DNA of 7,713 nucleotides from Actinomycetota bacterium (GCA_018897225.1 JAHILC010000098.1:1-7713), one strand, 5' to 3'. Positions 1 through 5,406 are shown, counted from the first letter of the stretch. Notes: generated by a model from the letters alone, not told the origin. A program made the numbers and translations.

Positions 1-347
1 AAAAATTGCTTGAAGGCAATGACATTGGTTCCATGTTTGAAAACGATATTTTTGGATGTGGTCCTTATAAATTGAAAGAATGGGTAAAAGGTGAGTACAT
101 TTTACTTGAAAGAAATGACTATTATTTCGGTGAAAAACCAAAAATAGACAGCATTAAATTTATCTTTAATTCAGATATAAATTATCTTATAAACATGTTA
201 AGAGAAGGTAATATTGATATCCTGAGCATTCCTTCAGATTTAAATCTGATGGAAGATATAAGTTCAAGCAAAGACTTTGGCTTGATAGTAAAGCCAGGAG
301 ATTTGTGGGAGCACTTTGCAATATGCCTCAAACCTAAAGAAAAATAG
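1..347 (+). pseudogene. Family 5 ABC transporter solute-binding protein, internal fragment, 3'-truncated
   Basis: The frame is open at the window edge, so the 5' part lies outside. Visible sequence has the block typical of Dpp/Opp/Ni-type SBP_bac_5 proteins: GPYKLKEW, then EYILLERNDYYFGEKPKID and a segment like the 'ALxxGEIDI' region (MLREGNIDILSIP). Such lipoproteins capture peptides, nickel chelates or similar solutes outside the membrane and deliver them to an ABC permease. Family members run about 500-600 residues, with roughly 300 after the GPY block. Here the TAG at 345-347 comes only about 95 residues after it, just past WEHFAICLKPK, where the family normally continues into the second lobe. 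I find no continuation in the other frames before the tRNA promoter at 364, so this looks like a 3'-deleted gene rather than a simple frameshift. The substrate cannot be told. No permease or ATPase genes are in the window. Confidence 0.8.
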
Positions 348-363
348 TTTGGGGTGATTTTAA

Positions 364-392
364 TTGACATTAATTAATAATATTTTTAGAAT
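364..392 (+). promoter_or_regulatory. Sigma-70-type promoter of tRNA-Leu
   Basis: A perfect -35 box TTGACA (364-369) and a -10 box TAGAAT (387-392) are separated by 17 bp. Transcription should start near 399, a few bases before the mature tRNA 5' end at 407. It is the best-matched promoter in the window and begins only 17 bp after the stop of the truncated binding-protein gene. Confidence 0.8.
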
Positions 393-406
393 ATCTTAGG
401 AAATCT

Positions 407-495
<89 letters not shown>

Positions 496-539
496 GATAA
501 ATTTAACAAATATGGTTGAAATTATGAAGTTAAATTATT

Positions 540-652
540 GAAAACATGCCAAAAGCGCATGTTTTCAGGGACTTGAAAGGACGGACTGAGGCGAAGACGA
601 GGGAGTCCGCGGACTACGTGCGCGAGCGAAGTGAGACGAAAGACCAAGTCCC
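540..652 (+). other. GC-rich structured island between two copies of the tRNA-Leu 3' end
   Basis: This segment is far richer in G and C than its surroundings and is dense in complementary segments. A perfect 10-bp hairpin GAAAACATGC/GCATGTTTTC lies at 540-549/557-566 with a 7-nt loop. An 8-bp stem GGGACTTG/CAAGTCCC (568-575/645-652) closes a domain of about 85 nt. Inside it is a 6-bp stem CGGACT/AGTCCG (582-587/604-609), overlapping the palindrome GTCCGCGGAC (605-614). The 3' strand of the closing stem is the beginning of the duplicated tRNA-Leu end, so the fold includes the repeat itself. Two related purine-rich strings start at 591 and 626, both opening GCGAAG. It could be a small RNA, a recombination substrate or the remnant of a tRNA-targeting element. 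The open frame crossing it (546-812) has no usable ribosome-binding site and looks accidental. The structure is seen; the function is unknown. Confidence 0.6.
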
Positions 653-666
653 CCTTCCGACACCAG
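645..666 (+). repeat. Second copy of the tRNA-Leu 3' end (att-like direct repeat)
   Basis: Positions 645-666 are identical to 475-496, covering the last T-loop bases, 3' T stem, 3' acceptor strand, discriminator, CCA and one following G. Identity breaks at both edges (T474 versus C644, A497 versus C667). The offset is 170 bp. No 5' tRNA half precedes this copy, so it is not a second tRNA gene. A duplicated tRNA 3' end is what site-specific integrases leave, but no integrase gene is present and 148 bp is too short for a self-mobile element. Confidence 0.85.
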
Positions 667-753
667 CACAAATGCTCAAATACATAAAATATTTGCATTC
701 CATTCATATTTTTTATAAAATATACTTAAACAAATTGAAAACTGATAATAATA

Positions 754-781
754 TTGATTTGATATTAAGGGATGCTATAAT
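754..781 (+). promoter_or_regulatory. Probable extended -10 promoter of the DUF5678/protease pair
   Basis: TTGATT (754-759) is followed after 16 bp by TGC and a perfect TATAAT (776-781), an extended -10 arrangement. Transcription would begin near 788 and give a leader of about 33 nt with AGAGGT at 805-810, about 10 nt before the ATG at 821. Confidence 0.6.
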
Positions 782-820
782 TATAAATTCTAAAAAATAT
801 AAAAAGAGGTAATATTAATT

Positions 821-1030
821 ATGATCAAGAAATCAAAAATAATAGATTTGACTAAAATTTTAAAACCGTATGCTAAGAAGAAATTATGGGTTGCACTTAA
901 TTCGAATTATACAAAAGTAGGTGGTTATGGTTCTACTCCAGGGGAGGCTTTCCAAAAAGCACGCGAAAACAAAATAGAAAATCCTATTTTAATTCAAGCA
1001 TTATCAAATTATTCTGGATTTATTACTTAA
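821..1030 (+). CDS. Small DUF5678-like protein
   Basis: A 69-residue basic protein of unknown function. The central part WVALNSNYTKVGGYGSTPGE, then AFQKARENKIENPILIQAL, follows the pattern of the DUF5678 family: a WVAL strand, a K-V-x-G-x-G turn, an EA..KA helix, then a 'pil' strand. These are short proteins found in bacteria and archaea and probably fold as a small beta-alpha-beta unit. I recognise this by pattern, not by search. AGAGGT lies 10 nt upstream of the ATG and a good promoter sits at 754-781. The next gene, an aspartic protease, starts only 6 bp after this stop and lacks its own ribosome-binding site, so the two are probably translated together. There is no signal peptide or membrane segment. 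A chaperone, antitoxin or substrate role relative to the protease is conceivable but unsupported. Confidence 0.7.
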   Translation: MIKKSKIIDLTKILKPYAKKKLWVALNSNYTKVGGYGSTPGEAFQKARENKIENPILIQALSNYSGFIT

Positions 1031-1036
1031 AAAATA

Positions 1037-1457
1037 ATGGATTTTAGGTATATCAAATTACCAAGTATAGATAATAAATTTATAGAATTGCCATTGGTAG
1101 AAATAAATCTAATGGGAATAGTTAAAGTATTGTGTTTGGTAGATTCGGGAGCAGACTATAGTTATTTGCATGCTGATAAGGGAGAAACAATTTTAGGATT
1201 AAATTTTAGGATTAAATGTTAAAGACGGATTAATAAGGAAAAGCCGAGGGGTTACTGGACAGGAATTTACTGCTTATTTTTATAAAATAGATTTTTACAT
1301 AGGTGGTTGGAAACATGTAGGAAGTTTTGGCTTCTCATATGATTTAGGTACTCCATTTGGAATTTTGGGAAGAGAAGATTTTTTTAATATATTCAAAGTA
1401 ACGTTTAAACATCCAAAAAGAAGAATTGAAATTGTTGCTTTTGCAGATATAAATTAA
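1037..1457 (+). pseudogene. Retropepsin-like aspartic protease, frameshifted by a 13-bp duplication
   Basis: The first frame (1037-1222) reads to LCLVDSGADYSYLHADKGE, with the catalytic DSGA motif of retropepsin-like proteases (Asp36), then ends at TAA 1220-1222. A second frame starting around 1203 continues to TAA 1455-1457 and carries the family's C-terminal signature GILGREDFFNIFKVTF. The break lies inside two tandem copies of a 13-bp unit, TTTTAGGATTAAA (1191-1203 and 1204-1216). Removing one copy joins the frames as ILGLNVKDG and gives a 135-residue protein of normal domain size. Retropepsins act as dimers, each monomer giving one Asp. The gene follows the DUF5678-like gene by 6 bp without its own ribosome-binding site. 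As sequenced, the product keeps the active-site loop but loses the flap and C-terminal half, so it should be inactive. Assembly error or a reversible slippage switch are alternatives to a plain pseudogene. Confidence 0.85.
1191..1216 (+). repeat. Tandem 13-bp duplication (2 copies) inside the protease gene
   Basis: TTTTAGGATTAAA occurs twice head to tail, and one further T (1217) continues the period. Thirteen is not a multiple of three, so the extra copy shifts the reading frame and creates the stop at 1220-1222. Confidence 0.9.
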
Positions 1458-1557
1458 TTACTTTTATGATTTTATTCAAAAATTTTTCAAATTTAGGAAA
1501 ATAATAAAGTTATAATATAGATTTTAACTTGTTGATTAAACTTATCTCTTTTAATAT

Positions 1558-1590
1558 CTGGTTCCAATTTTCCAAACAATGGGGCACCAG
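1558..1590 (+). other. tRNA-like 3'-end sequence in the spacer 1458-1742
   Basis: The 285-bp spacer upstream of the PadR gene is AT-rich and non-coding. The exception is this stretch, beginning CTGGTTCCAA and ending TGGGGCACCAG, which resembles a decayed tRNA T-arm to CCA end. CTGGT (1558-1562) and ACCAG (1586-1590) can also pair as a hairpin. No 5' tRNA half is visible. A similar sequence lies at 6593-6626. The resemblance is weak and may be chance. Confidence 0.25.
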
Positions 1591-1671
1591 TAAACTTTAA
1601 TTAATATTTCCTTCTTTCTGTTCAATAAACTTTCAAAAATAATTAAACCCCAACAATTAGCATAATTTTTA

Positions 1672-1700
1672 TTGCAATAAATAAATTATTATGATAATAT
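1672..1700 (+). promoter_or_regulatory. Candidate promoter of the padR-TSUP operon
   Basis: TTGCAA (1672-1677) and TAATAT (1695-1700) are spaced by 17 bp, placing transcription start near 1707, about 36 nt before the PadR start codon. Overlapping alternatives for the -10 (TATGAT 1690-1695, GATAAT 1693-1698) exist. I see no convincing PadR operator. Confidence 0.4.
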
Positions 1701-1742
1701 CGCAATACGTTAACGAAATTAGTTATAGAGGTTAAGGAAATA

Positions 1743-2039
1743 ATGATTCGCACTTTTTTTCTTGGATTTATAAGATTGCATCTTGTATATCATGCAAGCC
1801 TTGAACCGATTTTTGGACTGGATATGATAAGAGAATTAAGAAAGCATGGATATGAAATAAGTCCGGGAACCCTTTATCCTATTTTACATAACCTTGAGAG
1901 AGAAGGTTATCTTCTAGGCGAAAAGCAGCTTATAAACGGAAAATTCAGAAAAAATTATCATGCAACAGCTTTAGGCAAAAAAGCTCTTGCAGAAGCAATT
2001 GTTAAGGTAAATGAACTGCTGGATGAAATTAAATCTTAA
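1743..2039 (+). CDS. PadR family transcriptional regulator
   Basis: A 98-residue winged helix-turn-helix protein. It begins with FLGFIRLHLVYHASLEPIFGLDMIRELR, the effector-independent first helices of PadR, followed by the recognition-helix signature SPGTLYPILHNLEREGYL (about residues 40-57). Next come the wing (NGKFRKNYHATALGK) and a short C-terminal dimerisation helix. The length is right for the short (s1) PadR class. These proteins act as dimeric, usually ligand-responsive repressors. AAGGAAA (1734-1740) lies just upstream of the ATG. The gene precedes a TauE/SafE permease by 23 bp with no terminator between, so autoregulation of this export operon is the natural inference. The effector is unknown. 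Confidence 0.9.
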   Translation: MIRTFFLGFIRLHLVYHASLEPIFGLDMIRELRKHGYEISPGTLYPILHNLEREGYLLGEKQLINGKFRKNYHATALGKKALAEAIVKVNELLDEIKS

Positions 2040-2062
2040 AGAGCGCTTTAGGAAGGAATAAA

Positions 2063-2851
2063 ATGTTAAGCTATGTAGTTGTCTGTCTTGTTGCAATAAT
2101 AGTATCGGCACTGACATTATTTTCAGGTTTTGGGCTTGGAACAATACTGATGCCTGCATTTGCAATATTTTTTCCTTTGCCGGTAGCAATAGCTGCAACA
2201 GCAGTTGTACACCTTGCAAATAACATCTTTAAGGTAATACTTGTAGGTAAAAAAGCTGACTGGCAAGCAGTACTGAGGTTTGCTCTTCCTGGGGCAATTG
2301 TAGCTATGATAGGTGCATGGCTTCTTAATATATTATCTACTATACCTCCTGTAATTACATATTTAACCCGTAGTTATATGCATGAGATAGATATAATTAA
2401 ATTGGTAATCGGCATTTTAATAGTACTTTTTGCATTTCTTGACCTTCTGCCGAGATTTCAAAAAATTTCTTTTGACAGAAGATATCTGCCAATCGGTGGA
2501 GCACTTTCAGGATTTTTTGGAGGACTCTCCGGCAATCAGGGAGCTTTGCGCTCAGCTTTTCTTATAAAATCGGGGCTTGATAAAGATGCTTTCATAGGTA
2601 CTGGAACAGTGTCTGCCGTTATTGTGGATTTTGCACGATTGCTGGTATATGGAATTTCTTTTTACACTCTTAAATTTACTACTATATCAAAAGATATGTA
2701 TTTTCTTATTGCAGCTGCGATTACTGCTGCATTTGCAGGCTCTTTTATCGGAGTACGTCTGGTAAAAAAAGTTACGCTAAGGGCAATCCAGATAATAGTT
2801 GGTATTATGCTTGTTGTGGTTGGGATTGGTATAGCGTCGGGTTTGATATAA
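2063..2851 (+). CDS. TauE/SafE (TSUP) family membrane permease
   Basis: A 262-residue protein with about eight hydrophobic segments in two halves, the usual TSUP layout and length. The first half opens with VVVCLVAIIVSALTLFSGFGLGT, the N-terminal TSUP motif. The second half has the family block GGALSGFFGGLSGNQGALRSAF (about residues 147-168). It ends with two more helices (IAAAITAAFAGSFIGVRL and IIVGIMLVVVGIGIASG). TSUP members move sulfite, sulfoacetate, thiosulfate or other small organosulfonate anions across the cytoplasmic membrane. The substrate here is not determinable from sequence. A GGAAGGAA ribosome-binding site (2051-2058) precedes the ATG. It lies downstream of a PadR regulator and upstream of a small cysteine-containing protein, probably as one transcript. 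Confidence 0.9.
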   Translation: MLSYVVVCLVAIIVSALTLFSGFGLGTILMPAFAIFFPLPVAIAATAVVHLANNIFKVILVGKKADWQAVLRFALPGAIVAMIGAWLLNILSTIPPVITYLTRSYMHEIDIIKLVIGILIVLFAFLDLLPRFQKISFDRRYLPIGGALSGFFGGLSGNQGALRSAFLIKSGLDKDAFIGTGTVSAVIVDFARLLVYGISFYTLKFTTISKDMYFLIAAAITAAFAGSFIGVRLVKKVTLRAIQIIVGIMLVVVGIGIASGLI

Positions 2852-2876
2852 ATAAAACTGTAAGGATATGCATGTA

Positions 2877-3284
2877 ATGATCGCTAATCAAATTAAAAAA
2901 TATGCTATATGTAATACCTGTACTTTAAAACTTGTGGCAATTGCTTATAGGCGAAAGCCTGTTTTTCGTTTATTTCGTGAGCCTCTTAAAATAGGTATGA
3001 GGATTTTTTCATGGTTATATCGCATAAAGCCAGAAGAATATGAAGTTAGAACTCCTGCTTGTCATGGTTGTATCCGATTTTACAAGGTTGCACTTAAAGA
3101 AAAATCCGGATTGTTCTGTTGGTTAAATAACAGAATAAATCCTTTATTTGATAGGATTATAGAATCAATTGTGACAGAAGATGAATTACATAAGGCAAAA
3201 GATTATGGGAGACTGGCAACTAATAGCAGTCTTTTACCTGAGGAATCAAAGAAATGGATGAAAGATTTTAAGACTGGTTTTTAA
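2877..3284 (+). CDS. Hypothetical protein with two CxxC pairs, third gene of the PadR-TSUP operon
   Basis: I do not recognise the family. Starting at ATG 2877 gives 135 residues. The in-frame ATG at 2868 is only 1 nt from AAGGA (2862-2866), whereas 2877 is 10 nt away, so the later start is preferred. Cysteines occur as CNTC (residues 12 and 15) and CHGC (62 and 65), with a fifth at Cys81. This spacing is suitable for a metal site or redox pairs. The protein is otherwise basic, with one moderately hydrophobic stretch (IGMRIFSWLYRI) and no clear membrane helix or signal peptide. It starts 25 bp after the TSUP gene, so it is probably cotranscribed. A role linked to sulfur-compound export or cysteine chemistry is only a guess from context. 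Confidence 0.75.
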   Translation: MIANQIKKYAICNTCTLKLVAIAYRRKPVFRLFREPLKIGMRIFSWLYRIKPEEYEVRTPACHGCIRFYKVALKEKSGLFCWLNNRINPLFDRIIESIVTEDELHKAKDYGRLATNSSLLPEESKKWMKDFKTGF

Positions 3285-3480
3285 AAAGCGGTCATTATAT
3301 TACTCAATTTTTTAATATACAAATTTGGTTAGTCTAAAGGATTTGTTTTAAAATTTTATATTAAGATTTCTAAGAGTTTTACCCTGCTTAAAAAATGGCT
3401 GAAGATAGCTCTGGTTATGTTTTTTTCGTCTATTAACTGATAACTTTTAACGGATCCTTTATTTTTTATACTTTAAATAT
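3285..3480. other. AT-rich non-coding spacer beyond the intron remnant
   Basis: No gene, tRNA or convincing terminator is visible here. I looked specifically on the minus strand for the rest of a group II intron, namely the reverse-transcriptase frame and the short conserved domain V hairpin, and found neither. The stretch is the convergent gap between the plus-strand operon ending at 3284 and the minus-strand genes starting at 3968. Confidence 0.6.
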
Positions 3481-3586
3481 CAGATTTATATCAGGTTATG
3501 GTGTTTACCTGTCTTTAGCTAACAGTTGGCACTATCAACCCCTGTATCGGACTTTCACCGACCAGCAAGCACCCATGCGATCTCAC
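3481..3586 (-). mobile_element. 5' remnant of a group IIC intron (domain I start)
   Basis: Read on the minus strand from 3586, the sequence starts GTGAGA. It contains GCATGGGTGC (3578-3569), then GGTGAAAGTCC, then CTGTTAGCTAA, in that order. These match the order and spacing of the opening of group IIC introns such as the Oceanobacillus iheyensis intron (GUGUG start, GCAUGGGUGC, GGUGAGAGUCC, CAGUUAGCCUAA, as I remember it). It sits directly downstream of an intrinsic terminator hairpin (3588-3621) with TTTTATT between, the docking site preferred by IIC introns. The remaining domains, the reverse transcriptase and domain V are absent, so this is a dead 5' fragment. Homology fades around 3481. 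Confidence 0.75.
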
Positions 3587-3587
3587 A

Positions 3588-3621
3588 ATAAAACAGGAAC
3601 CCCATAGAGCTCCTGTTTTAT
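3588..3621 (-). terminator. Intrinsic terminator of the minus-strand membrane gene, used as IIC intron target
   Basis: ATAAAACAGGA (3588-3598) and TCCTGTTTTAT (3611-3621) form a perfect 11-bp stem with a 12-nt loop. On the minus strand the stem ends in TTTTATT, 44 nt after the stop of the gene at 3666. The hairpin is symmetric enough to act from both sides and could also end readthrough from the plus-strand operon. Confidence 0.8.
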
Positions 3622-3665
3622 TTATAATTACTGGTGAGAGATTAATATTAAGTTTTTACAGTACC

Positions 3666-3968
3666 TTATGCAAAAGTATGAATGACAAAATATATCAATA
3701 AAGCTAAAGATCCCCCTATAGTAGTCCAGAAAGTTCCCCAAATAAATTTGGCTGAGTTTTTATTATCGGCTTTAGTAGTATATCCCAATATTATTGCCAG
3801 TATAATAAAAAGCAACATTCCAATTATGCTTTTTGTAACCCAGTGATGACCGGTCATTGCTGCAAGACCATCCTTTAATGGTTTGACCATTTCAGCTACT
3901 ATAGTAATTATAGTTATAAAAGCAATTGAAACTATTGACGATATTGAAAGTGCTTTTACGTTTTTCAT
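3666..3968 (-). CDS. Small three-helix membrane protein of unknown family
   Basis: A 100-residue protein starting MKNVKALS. Three hydrophobic segments are visible: about residues 5-27, 44-63 and 76-97. The loop between the first two carries KDGLAAMTGHHWVTK, whose paired histidines could bind a metal or haem, though nothing else supports this. An upstream GTG (3980) overlaps GGAGG and is too close to it. The ATG at 3968 lies 11 nt after GGAGG and is preferred. The preceding truncated gene stops at 3970-3972, one base before this ATG, so the two were originally a coupled operon. An intrinsic terminator follows at 3588-3621. I do not recognise the family. The composition and pairing with a second small membrane protein suggest subunits of a membrane complex. 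Confidence 0.7.
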   Translation of the reverse strand: MKNVKALSISSIVSIAFITIITIVAEMVKPLKDGLAAMTGHHWVTKSIIGMLLFIILAIILGYTTKADNKNSAKFIWGTFWTTIGGSLALLIYFVIHTFA

Positions 3969-3969
3969 T

Positions 3970-4170
3970 TTACACTCCACCTCCTAATGTAGCCCTGACT
4001 GCGGTAGATATTATATATCCCAGTCCTACCATTCCAAAACCAAGTACAACTATTAAAATACTGAGTGCATACACAGGCTTTTTTGGAATCTCATTAGATT
4101 CGGTCCATTTAGGAAATGCCGATATTATAAGGAAAACAAGTAGAGCTAAAATCGGTAAGAAGATAAATAG
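3970..4170 (-). pseudogene. 5'-truncated small membrane protein gene, cut by an IS200/IS605 end
   Basis: The minus-strand frame ending at TAA 3972-3970 is open back to a TGA at 4183-4185 but has no ATG, GTG or TTG in a suitable position. It reads LFIFLPILALLVFLIIS, then FPKWTESNEIPKKP, then ALSILIVVLGFGMVGLGYII and STAVRATLGGGV: two membrane helices with a short polar loop. Upstream of about 4170 the sequence belongs to the tail of a tnpB gene on the opposite strand, so the beginning of this gene has been replaced. Its stop is one base from the ATG of the intact membrane gene at 3968, and its 3' end contains that gene's GGAGG ribosome-binding site. The family is not recognised. Initiation at an unusual codon cannot be excluded. 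Confidence 0.6.
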
Positions 4171-4172
4171 AC

Positions 4173-4227
4173 TCTCTCGGTATCAAATCCGTAGAAGCCC
4201 CTGACTTTAGTCGTGGGGAGTAATCAC
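4173..4227 (+). mobile_element. Right-end remnant of an IS200/IS605-type element with tnpB C-terminus
   Basis: On the plus strand, 4173-4223 encodes SLGIKSVEAPDFSRGE followed by TAA, like the C-terminal tails of TnpB proteins. The same bases form the subterminal imperfect palindrome typical of these right ends: CCCC (4198-4201) with GGGG (4215-4218), and GAC (4203-4205) with GTC (4210-4212) around loop TTTA. The context GTAGAAGCCCC...GGGGAG then TCAC is the familiar right-end layout. The rest of tnpB and the left end are missing, since a stop lies at 4164-4166 and the neighbouring sequence is an unrelated minus-strand gene. This is a deletion scar rather than a mobile copy. Confidence 0.7.
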
Positions 4228-4301
4228 TGTCAATACTCTTTACTCAAAAATATCGCAACTGATTGTGGCTTTTCCAGGTAGTAAAATTTATAAAACTGGT
4301 G

Positions 4302-4307
4302 TATAAT
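4302..4307 (+). promoter_or_regulatory. Candidate -10 box of the AmrS gene
   Basis: TATAAT at 4302-4307 would start transcription near 4314 and give a leader of about 43 nt. No good -35 box is present at 16-18 bp upstream. The leader is almost only A and T and lacks a Shine-Dalgarno sequence. Confidence 0.4.
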
Positions 4308-4356
4308 TATTTAACAAATATTTGGAAAAATATTATAATAAAATTATTATAAATAA

Positions 4357-5406
4357 ATGAAAATTTTGAAAGTAGCATATCATTTGAAAGAAGCATATTT
4401 ATATAAAAAGTTAACCACAAATAAAATCAGATGCGACCTGTGCTCGCATAGATGTGTAATTTCAGAAGGTGGTAAAGGTAAATGTTATGTAAGGGAAAAT
4501 AGAAATGGAACCTTGTATACCCTTGTTTATGAAAATATAATTGCTGAAAATATAGATCCAATAGAAAAAAAACCACTATTTCATTTCTTGCCTGGTACAA
4601 AATCATTATCAATTGCCACTCCTGGATGCAATTTCAAATGCTTCTTCTGCCAGAACTGGCAAATTTCTCAAATGCCTTGTGATTATGACAGGATTGATGG
4701 AAAGTCCATTTCACCTGAGCAACTGGTAGATAATGCACTGGAAAATGGATGTGCAAGCATTTCTTATACTTATACAGAACCAACTATTTATTTCGAATTG
4801 GCATATGACACCGCAAAACTTGCCAATGAAAATAACATAAAAAATGTGTTTGTAACAAATGGTTTTATGACTAAAGAATGTATTCAAATGATAGAGCCCT
4901 ATCTTGATGCTGCAAATATAGATTTGAAAAGCTTTTCTGAGGAATTTTACAGAGATAAGGTTGGCGGCAAGCTAAAACCTGTCCTTGATAATATAAAGTA
5001 TATGCATGAGTTAGGCATATGGATTGAGGTTACGACTCTGCTCATTCCAGGACTGAATGACTCTGAAGGGGAGTTGCAGGAAATCGCTGGCTTTCTTAAA
5101 GGCGTAAGTAATGCAATTCCATGGCACATCAGCGCTTATTATCCTCAATATAAGGCTAAAATTCCCCCAACTGAAGTCGATAGCATTGCAAAGGCTGTTA
5201 AAATTGGTAAAAAGGCAGGGCTAAAATATGTCTATGGGGGGAATATTCCTGGTGGAAAGCTTGAAAACACCATGTGTTTTAACTGTGGAGATTTGCTTAT
5301 TAAAAGATTTGGTTTTACTGTTGGAGAAAATAAAATTAAAAATAACTCCTGCATCAAATGTGGTTTAAAAATCGATGGCGTTTTTGACGAAAATCTAGGT
5401 TATTAA
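4357..5406 (+). CDS. amrS: AmmeMemoRadiSam system radical SAM enzyme
   Basis: A 349-residue radical-SAM protein of the AmrS type. The N-terminal region has CDLCSHRC (Cys26, 29, 33) and Cys43, a family-specific cysteine-rich segment. The [4Fe-4S]/SAM motif CxxxCxxC is at Cys91, 95 and 98 (TPGCNFKCFFCQNWQ). It is followed by the family motif YTYTEPT and by ANIDLKSFSEEFYR, TTLLIPGLND and IPWHISAYYPQY. The C-terminus carries two CxxC pairs (307/310 and 332/335) that look like a zinc ribbon, after GGNIPGGKLENT. AmrS is named for its usual genomic company with AMMECR1-like and Memo-like proteins. The three are thought to act together in an unidentified chemistry, often as one locus in anaerobes and archaea. 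Neither partner is in this window. The start at 4357 has no Shine-Dalgarno, but no later Met precedes the first cysteines. The neighbouring DNA is scar sequence upstream and tRNA-Cys downstream. Confidence 0.92.
   Translation: MKILKVAYHLKEAYLYKKLTTNKIRCDLCSHRCVISEGGKGKCYVRENRNGTLYTLVYENIIAENIDPIEKKPLFHFLPGTKSLSIATPGCNFKCFFCQNWQISQMPCDYDRIDGKSISPEQLVDNALENGCASISYTYTEPTIYFELAYDTAKLANENNIKNVFVTNGFMTKECIQMIEPYLDAANIDLKSFSEEFYRDKVGGKLKPVLDNIKYMHELGIWIEVTTLLIPGLNDSEGELQEIAGFLKGVSNAIPWHISAYYPQYKAKIPPTEVDSIAKAVKIGKKAGLKYVYGGNIPGGKLENTMCFNCGDLLIKRFGFTVGENKIKNNSCIKCGLKIDGVFDENLGY

Noticed and set aside
645..666. A second tRNA-Leu gene
   Set aside because: Only the 3' end is present. No anticodon arm, D arm or matching 5' acceptor strand lies upstream.
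546..812. Plus-strand open frame of 88 codons across the structured island
   Set aside because: It has no ribosome-binding site, reads through hairpins and the tRNA-derived repeat, and contains the promoter of the next gene (754-781). The protein resembles nothing I know.
1191..1222. Programmed ribosomal frameshift in the protease gene
   Set aside because: The required shift is +1 (or -2), no standard slippery site with stimulator is evident, and the exact 13-bp duplication explains the break fully.
3285..3480. Remaining intron domains or reverse-transcriptase frame
   Set aside because: Neither a domain V-like hairpin nor a reverse-transcriptase frame could be found on the minus strand.
3481..3586. 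A riboswitch on the minus strand
   Set aside because: It lies downstream of a gene and its terminator and does not lead into any gene. Its ordered motifs match the 5' end of a group IIC intron instead.
3926..4204. Plus-strand open frame of 92 codons
   Set aside because: It is antisense to the two minus-strand membrane genes and has no ribosome-binding site. Only the last part overlaps the tnpB tail, and in a different frame.
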